Positions 16,454 to 27,061 of a stretch of DNA of 64,000 bases are shown piece after piece. The DNA comes from Actinomadura rayongensis (lineage in GTDB: Bacteria; Actinomycetota; Actinomycetes; Streptosporangiales; Streptosporangiaceae), in NCBI RefSeq assembly GCF_009831215.1, contig NZ_WUTW01000001.1, forward strand, positions 1,631,423 to 1,695,422. The letters run 5' to 3'. The number at the start of each line of letters is the position of its first letter. Position 1 is the stretch's first letter. The position numbers and the translations under genes are program-made. Below the pieces are notes generated by a model. That model had not been told where the DNA came from. It did no database searches and saw only the letters and a list, made by a program, of their open reading frames with translations.

Positions 16454-18364
16454 TCAGCCGTAGACCGTGATCACGCTGCCGCGCTTGGCCTGTGCGTCGG
16501 GGATCGGCGTCTGGCCGATCACGCGGTCGCCGACGCGGGTGCCGATCCGCATCTGGAAGCCGGAGCTCTCGATGGCGCGGCGCGCGTCGTCGAACGACTT
16601 GCCGATCACCGAAGGGACGGGGATCTTGTTGCCCTCGTCGCCCTTGCCGTCGTTGCAGAACCAGTTGCCGATCAGGCAGTCGCGCGGCGTCACGTACAGG
16701 GTGACCTGGTCGCCGCGCGAGACGCCCGAGCCGGGTGCGGGGTCCTGGCCGACGACGGTCCCGCCGGGCTTTCCGTCCTGCTTGCGGTCCTGGGTCTTCA
16801 CGTCCAGGCCCATCGACGTCAGCGCGTTCTTCGCGTCGCCGGTGGACCAGCCGGTGAGGTCGGGGACGGTCATCCCGCTGCTCATGACCAGCGCGATCGG
16901 CTGGTCGGTGGAGACCTTCGTCCCGGCGGTCGGCTTCGTCCGGATCGCCCGGCCCTTCGCGACGGTCTCCGACGGCAGCGAGCTGACCCCGCCGACGCGG
17001 AAGCCCTTGCTCTCCAGCAGGTTCCGGGCGTCGGACTCGGTGCGGCCCTTGACGTCCGGGACCTCGCGCGGCACATGCCCCTTCGACACGTGCAGCGTGA
17101 TCGTCATGCCCTGGGAGACGCGGGCGCCCGGCGCGGGGTCGGTCGCGGCGACCTCGCCCTTGTCCACGCGGTCGCTGTAGACCGTGTCGCCCTGCCGCAC
17201 CGCGAGGCCGTGGCCGCGCAGCTCCTTGGTCGCGGCGGCCGGCTTCATCCCGATGATCTCTTCGGGGACGTGGTCGTACTGCCCCGAGAACTGGTACCAG
17301 ACGGCCCAGCCGAGCACGATCGCGGCGACGGCGGCCACCGCGACGATCGCCCAGCGGCGGCCGGACCCGCCGAACGCCCCGCCGCGCGGCGGGGGCCCGG
17401 CCGGGGTGCCGTCCGTCGGGTCCAGGACGGCGGTGCGCCCGTCGCCCGGCGGCGCCGGGGTCTGCAGGACGGCGGTCGGACGGGGCCCGGACGCGGCCAG
17501 CCGCGCGTCGAAGTCGGGCGCGAGCCCGCCGTGGACCTCGGCGACGGCCGCGAGAAAGGCGTTGGCGTCCTGCGGGCGCTCGGCGGCGTCGCGGGCGGTG
17601 GCGCGGGCGACGAGCGCGTCGACCGGCGCGGGCAGCCCCGGGACGAACTCCGACGGCGCCGGGACGGTCCCGTTGGCGTGCTGGTAGGCGACCGCGAGCG
17701 GCGTGTCGCCCTCGTAGGGGAGCCGCCCGGTCAGCAGCTCGAACAGCATGACCCCGGCCGCGTACACGTCGCTGCGGACGTCGGCGTGCCCGGTCAGGAC
17801 CTGCTCGGGCGCGAGGTACCCGACCGTCCCGATGATCAGCCCGGTGCGGGTCATCTTGCCCGCCGTCTCGGCGCGGGCCAGCCCGAAGTCGGCGACCTTG
17901 ACCTGCCCGTCGGCGGCGATCAGGACGTTCTCCGGCTTCACGTCCCGGTGGACGAGCCCGGCCCGGTGCGCGGCGCCGAGCGCGGCCAGCACCGGCTGCA
18001 TGATCTCCAGCGCTTCACGAGGGCCGAGCCGGGTCCGCTCGGTGAGCAGGTCGCGCAGCGTGCGGCCGTGGACCAGCTCCATGACGAGGAAGACGTGCTC
18101 GCCGTCGGTCCGCTGGTCGTAGACGGCGACGACGTTCGGGTGCGACAGCGCGGCGGCGGCCTTGGCCTCGCCGATGAAGCGGCGGACGAACTCCTCGTCG
18201 GCGGCCAGGTGCGGGTGCATGACCTTGATCGCGACCGTCCGGTCGAGCCGGAGGTCGCGCGCGACGTAGACGGTCGCCATGCCGCCGCGGGCGATCCGCG
18301 ACTCGATGCGGTACCGCCCGTCGAGCACGCTCCCGACGAGGGGGTCCGCGGTCGAGGTATCCAT
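16454..18364 (-). CDS. PASTA-domain Ser/Thr protein kinase (PknB/PknL-like)
   Basis: A 636-residue transmembrane kinase. The catalytic domain (about 15-280) has GGMATVY, Lys47 in VAIKVM, LVHRDVKPENVLI and VADFGLA. After a proline-rich juxtamembrane stretch and one membrane segment (IVAVAAVAAIVLGWAVWYQF) come four PASTA repeats, recognisable at VPEEIIGM, VPDVKGR, VPDLTGW and VPSVIGK. PASTA domains bind peptidoglycan fragments or lipid II outside the cell. An insertion between repeats three and four contains two cysteines (DCLIGNWFCNDG). A Rv2175c-type protein, the partner of PknL in mycobacteria, is encoded 3.6 kb away. Confidence 0.93.
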   Translation of the reverse strand: MDTSTADPLVGSVLDGRYRIESRIARGGMATVYVARDLRLDRTVAIKVMHPHLAADEEFVRRFIGEAKAAAALSHPNVVAVYDQRTDGEHVFLVMELVHGRTLRDLLTERTRLGPREALEIMQPVLAALGAAHRAGLVHRDVKPENVLIAADGQVKVADFGLARAETAGKMTRTGLIIGTVGYLAPEQVLTGHADVRSDVYAAGVMLFELLTGRLPYEGDTPLAVAYQHANGTVPAPSEFVPGLPAPVDALVARATARDAAERPQDANAFLAAVAEVHGGLAPDFDARLAASGPRPTAVLQTPAPPGDGRTAVLDPTDGTPAGPPPRGGAFGGSGRRWAIVAVAAVAAIVLGWAVWYQFSGQYDHVPEEIIGMKPAAATKELRGHGLAVRQGDTVYSDRVDKGEVAATDPAPGARVSQGMTITLHVSKGHVPREVPDVKGRTESDARNLLESKGFRVGGVSSLPSETVAKGRAIRTKPTAGTKVSTDQPIALVMSSGMTVPDLTGWSTGDAKNALTSMGLDVKTQDRKQDGKPGGTVVGQDPAPGSGVSRGDQVTLYVTPRDCLIGNWFCNDGKGDEGNKIPVPSVIGKSFDDARRAIESSGFQMRIGTRVGDRVIGQTPIPDAQAKRGSVITVYG

Positions 18365-18417
18365 CGGACCGAGTTTATGCGGGATCCCGAAAACCTCTCA
18401 TCACCCCTGAGGATGAC

Positions 18418-20524
<2,107 letters not shown>

Positions 20525-20530
20525 GCGCGC

Positions 20531-20635
20531 TCCCTTCGCCGGCATGATCCGGATCAGGTCCCGACGGTCGGCGGCCCCGCGCCCGCAGCGCGTCCCAGCC
20601 GCCCTCTCAGCCCGGTCGTGCCGGACTCCCGTGCT
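20531..20635 (-). promoter_or_regulatory. TPP (THI-box) riboswitch
   Basis: Read on the minus strand, the element contains the conserved GGGAGTCCGG start, the GGGCTGAGAGGG core and the ACCTGATCCGGATCATGCCGG helix near the thiO start. These are the two TPP-binding arms of the thiamine riboswitch. Position directly over the ribosome-binding region suggests that thiamine pyrophosphate sequesters it. Confidence 0.96.
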
Positions 20636-20699
20636 TTGTCCAGTTTTACTGTACGGCCGGGCAGGGGGCGCCGGGACCGGCGCGGCTAGGGTGCCGGGC

Positions 20700-21911
20700 A
20701 TGGACCGTGTGATCATCGTCGGCGGCGGCCTGGCCGGCATGCGCGCCGCGGAAGCCCTGCGCGCCCGAGGGTTCGCGGGCGCGCTGACGCTCGTCGGGGC
20801 CGAGGCGCGGCGTCCCTACGACCGGCCGCCGCTGTCCAAGGCCGTCCTCGCCGGGGAGACCGACGCCACCGAGCTGACCGCCGACTGGGACGCGCTGCGC
20901 TGCGACCTGCTGCTCGGCGAGCGCGCCACCGGCCTGCGTCCTGCCCCCGGACGCGGCGGGACGCTCGCGACGACGGCCGGGGACCTCCCGTTCGACGGGC
21001 TCGTCATCGCGACCGGCGCCGTGCCCGTCCTGCTGCCCGGGCCCGGCCGCCAGCACGTCCTGCGCACCCACGAGGACGCCCACGAGCTGCGGGAACACCT
21101 CGTCCCCGGCGCCCGGATCGTAATCGTCGGCGCGGGCTGGATCGGCGCGGAGGTCGCCACGGCCGCCGCGAAGAAGGGCTGCCGGGTGACGGTCGCCGAG
21201 GCGGGCGACGCGCCCCTCGGCCAGGCCCTCGGCGCGGACCTCGGCGCGCGCACCGCCCCCTGGTACGCGGCGGCGGGCGTGGAGCTGCGGACGGGCGTGC
21301 GCGTCGCGTCCGTCGAGCACGACGGTCTCCTGCTCGCGGGCGGGGAGCGCATCGGCGCCGACGCCGTGGTCACCGGGATCGGCGTCCGGCCCGACGTCGG
21401 CTGGCTCGACGGGTCCGGCCTGGACGTCGAACGCGGCGTCCTCGCCGACGCCGCGCTGCGCGCCTCGATCGGCGGGGTGCCCCGGCCCGACATCGTGGCC
21501 GTCGGCGACTGCGCCGCCTGGTGGTCGCACCGGTACGGCCGCCGCCTGCTGGTCGAGCACTGGGACGCCGCGCTCAACGCCCCCGAGACCGCCGCCGCGA
21601 CCCTGCTCGGCGAGGACGCCGCCTACGACGCGATCCCGTACTTCTGGTCCGAGCAGTTCGGGCATATGGTCCAGTACCTCGGGCGGCACGAGAACGCCGA
21701 GCGCCGGATCGACCGGGGCGACCCGGCGGGCGCGTCCTGGTCGTCGGTCTGGCTCACCGGGGACCGGATCGACGCCGTCCTCACCGTCGACCGGCCGCGC
21801 GACCTCGTGCAGGCCCGGCGCCTCATGACCGCCGGGACGCCCGTGGACCCGGCCATCGCCGCCGATCCGGACATTCCGCTCCGGCAGGCCGTCCGGGACC
21901 GACCGTCGTGA
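20700..21911 (+). CDS. FAD-dependent pyridine nucleotide-disulfide oxidoreductase (ferredoxin reductase-like)
   Basis: A 403-residue flavoprotein with the FAD motif VIIVGGGLAGMRAAEAL at the N-terminus, the signature RRPYDRPPLSK of rubredoxin/ferredoxin reductases, the NAD(P) motif IVIVGAGWIGAEVA (about residues 140-153), and VAVGDCAAW. The C-terminal reductase domain (IPYFWSEQFG) is typical of the BphA4-like family. It probably transfers electrons from NAD(P)H to a ferredoxin, with partner unknown. It is divergent from thiO and sits within the thiamine cluster, as a similar gene does in Streptomyces as far as I recall. Confidence 0.9.
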   Translation: MDRVIIVGGGLAGMRAAEALRARGFAGALTLVGAEARRPYDRPPLSKAVLAGETDATELTADWDALRCDLLLGERATGLRPAPGRGGTLATTAGDLPFDGLVIATGAVPVLLPGPGRQHVLRTHEDAHELREHLVPGARIVIVGAGWIGAEVATAAAKKGCRVTVAEAGDAPLGQALGADLGARTAPWYAAAGVELRTGVRVASVEHDGLLLAGGERIGADAVVTGIGVRPDVGWLDGSGLDVERGVLADAALRASIGGVPRPDIVAVGDCAAWWSHRYGRRLLVEHWDAALNAPETAAATLLGEDAAYDAIPYFWSEQFGHMVQYLGRHENAERRIDRGDPAGASWSSVWLTGDRIDAVLTVDRPRDLVQARRLMTAGTPVDPAIAADPDIPLRQAVRDRPS

Positions 21912-21952
21912 CGCCGGGTTTGAGCACTCTTCGGACGTGGTAGCAAGGGGGC

Positions 21953-22336
21953 GTGACGCAGATGCACGCTACCGTTGACAAGGTCGCCGACCCCCGCACC
22001 GACGCTCTGATCGGAGAGTGGCTCTCCCTCCAGGAGGCCGCCGACAGCCTCGGCATCAAGCCGAACCGCGTCCGTCAGCTCCTCAGCGAGCGCAAGCTCC
22101 TCGCCGTCCGGCGCGACGGCCGGCCCGTCGTTCCCGCCGCCTTCATCCGCGACGGCCAGGTCGTCAAGGGCCTCTCCGGCACGCTCACGCTGCTGGCCGA
22201 CGCCGGGTTCGACGACGAGGAGACGCTGCGCTGGCTGTTCACCGCCGACGACACGCTCCCCGGCACGCCCGTCCAGGCGCTCACGGAGAACCGCGGGACG
22301 GAGGTCCGCCGCCGCGCCCAGGCCCTCGCCTTCTGA
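21953..22336 (+). CDS. Rv2175c-family DNA-binding protein
   Basis: A 127-residue protein with an N-terminal winged helix-turn-helix ([35 protein letters not shown]) and a C-terminal helical domain. It matches the Rv2175c family; the mycobacterial member binds DNA and is phosphorylated on an N-terminal threonine by kinase PknL. Thr residues in the N-terminal tail ([10 protein letters not shown]) are candidate sites. GTG at 21953 is taken as start; ATG at 21962 is possible. It lies between a flavoprotein and thiE, with a PASTA kinase nearby. Confidence 0.88.
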   Translation: MTQMHATVDKVADPRTDALIGEWLSLQEAADSLGIKPNRVRQLLSERKLLAVRRDGRPVVPAAFIRDGQVVKGLSGTLTLLADAGFDDEETLRWLFTADDTLPGTPVQALTENRGTEVRRRAQALAF

Positions 22337-22403
22337 GCCTGGAAGGATGGCGCGGGCCGGCCGAAGGCCCGCGCCGTCCACAGGAAAGGAAACCCCCGCC
22401 CCC

Positions 22404-23075
22404 GTGTCCAGGCACCTGCCCTCCGAGCGCGCCGTCGCGCTGCGCGCCCGGCTCGACCGCGCCCGCCTCTACCTCTGCACCGACGCCCGGGAGCGCCAGG
22501 GCGACCTGCCCGCGTTCCTCGACGCCGTCCTCGCGGGCGGCGTGGACGTCGTCCAGCTCCGGCAGAAGGGCCTGGAGGCCCGGCAGGAGATGGCGCATCT
22601 GGCGGTCTTCCGGGCGGCGTGCGACCGGCACGGCGCGCTGCTGGCCGTCAACGACCGCGCCGACATCGCCCACGCGGTCGGCGCGGACGTCCTGCACCTC
22701 GGCCAGGACGACCTGCCCGTCGCCGCCGCCCGCGCGATCGTCGGCGAAGACGTCCTGATCGGCCGCTCCACGCACGCCCCCGCCGAGGCCGACGCGGCGG
22801 CGGACGAGCCCGGCGTCGACTACTTCTGCACCGGCCCCGTCTGGCCCACGCCCACCAAGCCCGGCCGCGCCGCGCCCGGCCTCGGGCTGGTCGAGCACAC
22901 GGCCGCCCGGAACCCGGCCCGGCCGTGGTTCGCGATCGGCGGCATCGACGGCGACCGGCTCGGCGCGGTGCTGGCGGCGGGGGCGCGGCGGATCGTGGTC
23001 GTCCGCGCGCTCACCGATGCCGCCGACCCCGGCAAGGCCGCCGCGGAACTGGCCGCCGCGCTGCCGCCCGCGTGA
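22404..23075 (+). CDS. thiE: Thiamine phosphate synthase ThiE
   Basis: A 223-residue barrel enzyme that couples hydroxymethylpyrimidine diphosphate and thiazole phosphate. It has [65 protein letters not shown] and FAIGGI. GTG at 22404 lies after AGGAAAGGA and gives the usual family length; an upstream GTG-type start at 22347 would add a 19-residue extension of low quality. No TPP riboswitch is visible directly upstream, unlike the thiO operon. Confidence 0.93.
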   Translation: MSRHLPSERAVALRARLDRARLYLCTDARERQGDLPAFLDAVLAGGVDVVQLRQKGLEARQEMAHLAVFRAACDRHGALLAVNDRADIAHAVGADVLHLGQDDLPVAAARAIVGEDVLIGRSTHAPAEADAAADEPGVDYFCTGPVWPTPTKPGRAAPGLGLVEHTAARNPARPWFAIGGIDGDRLGAVLAAGARRIVVVRALTDAADPGKAAAELAAALPPA

Positions 23076-23159
23076 CCGCGGGTGCCGACGTGACGAAGGC
23101 CGCGTGAACATCTGCCCTACCCGCGCACGCCGCGCGCCGCGATGGCCGACAATGGAGCC

Positions 23160-23330
23160 ATGAGCAGTGGACCCGAGGTCCCCGACGACGACCGCACCGT
23201 CGAGCAGGACGACGAACTCGTGATCCTTCCCGACGTCACCGGCGACGAGACCGACGTCGGCTGGGGCGAATGGCGCGGCGACGCGTCCGACGACGACCGC
23301 CTGCTCGCGGACCGGCCCCCGCACTGGTAG
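23160..23330 (+). CDS. Small acidic hypothetical protein
   Basis: A 56-residue very acidic protein (MSSGPEVPDDDRTVEQDDEL...) ending in a tryptophan. No domain is recognised. GACAAT at 23148-23153 stands six bases before the ATG, the distance expected when transcription starts at the first codon, so it is probably leaderless. ATG at 23142 is an alternative start. Confidence 0.6.
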   Translation: MSSGPEVPDDDRTVEQDDELVILPDVTGDETDVGWGEWRGDASDDDRLLADRPPHW

Positions 23331-23342
23331 GCCGGACGGGCG

Positions 23343-24266
23343 TCAGACCAGGACCCCGATGACGAACCCGAGCGCCACGACCGTCGCGAGCGCGATCATC
23401 ATCCGCCACCGGTAGCGGGGGATGCGGGTCGGGCGCGGCCTCGGCTCGGGCGCCCGGTCGTCGCGCAGCGCCCGCACCAGCGCCGCCGCCGTCGGCCGCG
23501 CCGCCGGGTTCTTGTCCAGGCAGCGCAGCGCGAGGTCGCGCAGCGGGCCGTCCAGCGTCCCGAGGTCGGGACGGCGGGCGGCGATGCGGCGCGCGGCGCC
23601 GGGACCGGTGCCGAACGGCGGCCGTCCGGTCGCGGCGAACACGAGCGTCGCGGCCCAGGCGAACACGTCGGCGGGCGCGCCGACCGGCTCGTCCTCGATC
23701 TGCTCGGGCGCCAGGTAGGCCGGGTCGCCGGGCGGCGGGACGCCGAGGCCCGCGAGCCTGGTCCCGTCCGGGCCGAGCAGCACCGCGCGCGGCCCGCACC
23801 CGCCGTGGACGAGGCCCGCCCGGTGGACCGACGCCAGGCCCGCCGCCGTGCGCAGCGCGACGTCGCGCAGCGCCGCCCCGGCCAGCGGGCCCCCGGCGGC
23901 GACGGCCGCCGCGAGCGACGGGCCGTCCACGAACTCGGTCACGACGAACGCGCGGCCCTCGCTGACCCCGGCGTGCAGGACGTGCGCGACGTGGCGTCCG
24001 GTGACGTCCTGGAACGCGGCGGCCCGGTTGCGCGCCCGGCCCGCCGCGCGTCCCTCGCCGCGCAGCCGCCGGACGGCGACCGCCGCGCCCTCGGGGGAGC
24101 GGCCGAGGAACGTCTGGTCGTCCAGCCGTCCGGCGAGGCGGTAGCGCCCGATGCGGCGCGGGTCGTCCGGGCCGAGCGGAACGCCCCGTTCGCGCGGCCC
24201 GCGCTCGGGGCGCGGCACCGCGTGCAGGCGGCGGGGGGCCGACCGCCGGGAGGAATCGTGCGGCAC
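23343..24266 (-). CDS. Membrane-anchored protein pseudokinase
   Basis: A 307-residue protein with a kinase fold: IGRYRLAGRL start, APEQIEDEPVGAPADVFAW (the APE and DxxxW landmarks) and C-lobe LRCLDKNPAARPTA. The catalytic residues are lost: the strand-3 lysine is arginine (VAVRRL), HRD-K-N is replaced by HGGCGPRAVLL, and DFG by GLG. A single C-terminal membrane segment (MIALATVVALGFVIGVLV) anchors it with almost nothing outside. I infer a scaffold or regulatory role rather than phosphotransfer. It converges with the small acidic gene, 12 bases apart. Confidence 0.85.
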   Translation of the reverse strand: MPHDSSRRSAPRRLHAVPRPERGPRERGVPLGPDDPRRIGRYRLAGRLDDQTFLGRSPEGAAVAVRRLRGEGRAAGRARNRAAAFQDVTGRHVAHVLHAGVSEGRAFVVTEFVDGPSLAAAVAAGGPLAGAALRDVALRTAAGLASVHRAGLVHGGCGPRAVLLGPDGTRLAGLGVPPPGDPAYLAPEQIEDEPVGAPADVFAWAATLVFAATGRPPFGTGPGAARRIAARRPDLGTLDGPLRDLALRCLDKNPAARPTAAALVRALRDDRAPEPRPRPTRIPRYRWRMMIALATVVALGFVIGVLV

Positions 24267-24349
24267 AGGACGCTCCGGCTGCGGGGGGACGGGAGATCGC
24301 GCTTATTTGTACCGTGCCCGGCCGCGCACCGGCAGCCGAACCCCGATGA

Positions 24350-26479
24350 TCATCGGCAGGGCGCGCCGCCCCGCCCGAACGCCCCGGTCAGCGGCAGGTC
24401 CCGGGACGACGCGCCGACCGCGACGCGGTAGCAGCCGGGCGCGACCTTCCACGCGTCCGCGCCGGTGTCCCAGTACGCCAGCGACCGTTCGGTCAGCGGG
24501 AACGTGACGGTCGCGCTCTGCCCGGGCGCGAGCGCCACCTTCTGGTAGCCCTTGAGCTGGCGCGGCGGCTGCGGGACGGACGCCCGCGACGGCAGCTCGA
24601 GGTAGAGCTGCGGGACGGCCGTCCCCGCCCGGGCGCCGGTGTTGGTCACCGTGACCTGCACGCCGGTCGGTGACACCTTCAGGCCGTCGTAACGGAAGGC
24701 GGTGTACGACAGGCCGTACCCGAACGGGTAGCGCGGCGTTATGCCCTTGGCGTCGTAGTGCCGGTACCCGACGTTCACGCCCTCGCTGAAGACGGCCTTC
24801 TTGTCGGTGCCGGGGACGGCGGGCGCGTCCTTCTCGTCCACCGGGAACGTCAGCGGGAGGCGTCCGGACGCGTCCACGTCCCCGTAGAGCACGCGGGCCA
24901 GCGCCGTGCCCGCCTGCTGTCCCGGGTACCAGGCCGCGACGATGCCGCGCACCCGGTCGGCCCACGGCATGAGCACCGGGCCGCCGGTCTCCAGCACGAC
25001 GATCGTGTTCGGGTTGGCGGCGGCGACGGCGGAGATCAGCGCGTCCTGGTCGCCGCGCCACGGGTCGCCGCAGGCCAGCGTCAGGCAGGACCGGTCGAAG
25101 AACTCGCCCTCGCTGTCGGTCGCGAACACGATCGCCACCTTGGCCTTGCGCGCCGCCTCGGCCGCCGCGCGCACGTCCCGGCCGTCGGCGTAGGTGACGG
25201 ACGCTCCGGCGCGCGCGGTGATGCCGCGCTCGGGCGAGACGGACGAGAACGGCTGCACCTGCGCCGACCCCGAACCGCTGATCGGGTCGCGCGCGCCGTG
25301 CCCGATCAGCGCGACCGGGTCCCCGGCGCGCAGCGGCAGGACGCCGCCGGAGTTGCGCAGCAGCGTGATCCCGGCCTCCTCGATCTCCCGGGCGGCGGTC
25401 TCGCTCGCCGTCCGGTCGACGCGGGCCAGGTCGTTGGGGTAGGCGTCGCGGTCGAAGACGCCGAACGCGAACATCGTCCGCAGGATCGCGCGGGCGTGGC
25501 CGTCGATCGTCGCCTGCTCCACCTTGCCCTGCTCCACGGCCCGCTTGAGCAGCCACGCGTTGTACTTCGCGCCGATCGGCAGCTCCATGTCCAGGCCGTT
25601 GTTCGCCGAGCCGATCTCGCTCTGCACGGCCGTGTGGTCGGACGCGGTGAACCCGGTGAAGCCCCACTCGCCGCGCAGGACGCCGTTGAGGACGCCGCCG
25701 TCCTCGCACGCCCAGCGCCCGTTCACCTTCCCGAACCCGCACATGACGGTCGCCGTGCCGCCGTCGCGGACGGCCGCCTCGAACGGGGGCAGGTAGATCT
25801 CGCGGAGCGTGCGCTCGTCCACCGTCATGTCCAGGGACAGGCGGTCGGTCTCCTGCGTGTAGACCGCGAGGTGCTTCACCGACGTCATCACGCCCTGCTG
25901 CTGCGCGCCCTTCACCCACGGCGCGGACAGGCTCGCCGACAGGTACGGGTCCTCTCCGAAGCCCTCGAACGACCGGCCGTCGCGCGGCGTGCGCAGGACG
26001 TCCACGGTCGGCCCGAAGATCACGTCGTTGCCGCGGTGCCGCGCCTCCCACGCCACCGTCGCGCCGTAGCGGGCGGCGGCGGCCGGGTCGAAGCCGGCGG
26101 CCAGCGCGATCGGGGCGGGCAGCGCGGTGGCGTTGCCCTGCCGGACGCCCGCCGGGCCGTCCGCCATGTACAGCGGCGGGACGCCGAGCCGGGGGATCCC
26201 CGCGTTGGTGTCGGCGTGCGCGCCGTCCCAGAACCCGCCGAGCGGGCCGCCCAGCGGGTCGTCCGACGACAGCAGCGCGATCTTCTCGTCGTCGGTCATC
26301 TTCGCCAGGACGAGCCCGGCCCGCTTGTCGGGCGCCAGCGACCGGTCGCACCACGGACGCTCGGCGACGCTCCCGCAGCGCGTGTCCGTGCGCGCGTCCG
26401 ACGGGCCGGCGCCGAGCGCGAGCGCGCCGCCCGCCAGCGCGGCGACGAGCCCGGCCGCCGGGACGCGGCCGATCCTCAC
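24350..26479 (-). CDS. Secreted glycoside hydrolase family 3 (beta-glucosidase-like)
   Basis: A 709-residue exported enzyme. A signal peptide (VRIGRVPAAGLVAALAGGAL, cleavage probably after SDA near residue 29) precedes the GH3 barrel (about 60-350) with MADGPAGVR, GPTVDVLRTPRDGRSFEGFGEDP, VKH and the nucleophile Asp281 in GFTASDH. Then follow the alpha/beta sandwich domain (about 400-600) and a C-terminal fibronectin-III-like domain. It should release sugars from beta-glucosides outside the cell. GTG start overlaps the stop of the preceding gene by four bases (GTGA). Confidence 0.92.
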   Translation of the reverse strand: MRIGRVPAAGLVAALAGGALALGAGPSDARTDTRCGSVAERPWCDRSLAPDKRAGLVLAKMTDDEKIALLSSDDPLGGPLGGFWDGAHADTNAGIPRLGVPPLYMADGPAGVRQGNATALPAPIALAAGFDPAAAARYGATVAWEARHRGNDVIFGPTVDVLRTPRDGRSFEGFGEDPYLSASLSAPWVKGAQQQGVMTSVKHLAVYTQETDRLSLDMTVDERTLREIYLPPFEAAVRDGGTATVMCGFGKVNGRWACEDGGVLNGVLRGEWGFTGFTASDHTAVQSEIGSANNGLDMELPIGAKYNAWLLKRAVEQGKVEQATIDGHARAILRTMFAFGVFDRDAYPNDLARVDRTASETAAREIEEAGITLLRNSGGVLPLRAGDPVALIGHGARDPISGSGSAQVQPFSSVSPERGITARAGASVTYADGRDVRAAAEAARKAKVAIVFATDSEGEFFDRSCLTLACGDPWRGDQDALISAVAAANPNTIVVLETGGPVLMPWADRVRGIVAAWYPGQQAGTALARVLYGDVDASGRLPLTFPVDEKDAPAVPGTDKKAVFSEGVNVGYRHYDAKGITPRYPFGYGLSYTAFRYDGLKVSPTGVQVTVTNTGARAGTAVPQLYLELPSRASVPQPPRQLKGYQKVALAPGQSATVTFPLTERSLAYWDTGADAWKVAPGCYRVAVGASSRDLPLTGAFGRGGAPCR

Positions 26480-26991
26480 GACCGGTCCTCGACCTCGACG
26501 CCCAGGGAGTTCAGCGCGAACGCCGTGAGCTGGTAGAACCCGACGAGCAGCACCAGCTCGATCAGCTCCCGCTCGTCGAACCGCGCGGCGAGGGCGGCCC
26601 AGGTGGCGTCGCCGACCGCCCCGTCCGCGTGCAGCTCGTCGGCCGCCGCGAGGACGGCCCGGTCGGCCTCGTCCCACGGGTGCGCGTCCAGGTCGCGGCG
26701 CAGCGCGGCGACCTCGTCCTCGGTCAGGCCCTCCTGAAGCCCGAGCGCGCTGTGGTGGAACCACTCGTACTCGCTCCGCCGGTGGTGGGCGACGCGCAGG
26801 ATGGCCATCTCGCGGACGCGGCCGTCCAGCAGCCCCTCGGTCAGCAGCTTGGTGCCGAGGCCGAGCCAGGCGCGGAACAGGTCGGGGTGGCGGGCGAGCG
26901 TGGTGAAGACGTGGAGCGGGCCGGTGGCGGACACGACGGCCCGCAGCTCGTCGGTCCACGCCTCTTCGGGGAGCGGGGGGATCCGGGGCAT
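26476..26991 (-). CDS. Carboxymuconolactone decarboxylase/AhpD-like family protein
   Basis: A 171-residue helical protein starting MPRIPPLPEEAWTDEL, with the CMD core VREMAILRVAHHRRSEYEWFHHSALGLQEGL. The histidine and glutamate of that core are conserved, but the CxxC of AhpD peroxidase partners is absent, so a redox role like AhpD is unlikely. ATG at 26991 has AAAGGGGA just upstream; ATG at 27012 would lack a ribosome-binding site. Translationally coupled to the GH3 enzyme, which is an unusual partner. Confidence 0.85.
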   Translation of the reverse strand: MPRIPPLPEEAWTDELRAVVSATGPLHVFTTLARHPDLFRAWLGLGTKLLTEGLLDGRVREMAILRVAHHRRSEYEWFHHSALGLQEGLTEDEVAALRRDLDAHPWDEADRAVLAAADELHADGAVGDATWAALAARFDERELIELVLLVGFYQLTAFALNSLGVEVEDRS

Positions 26992-27061
26992 GGTCCCCTT
27001 TCTGCCACTCATCGGTGGCGAAATGCTAGTCCATGCGGGGTTTGTGGCCGGATTGTGCCAA

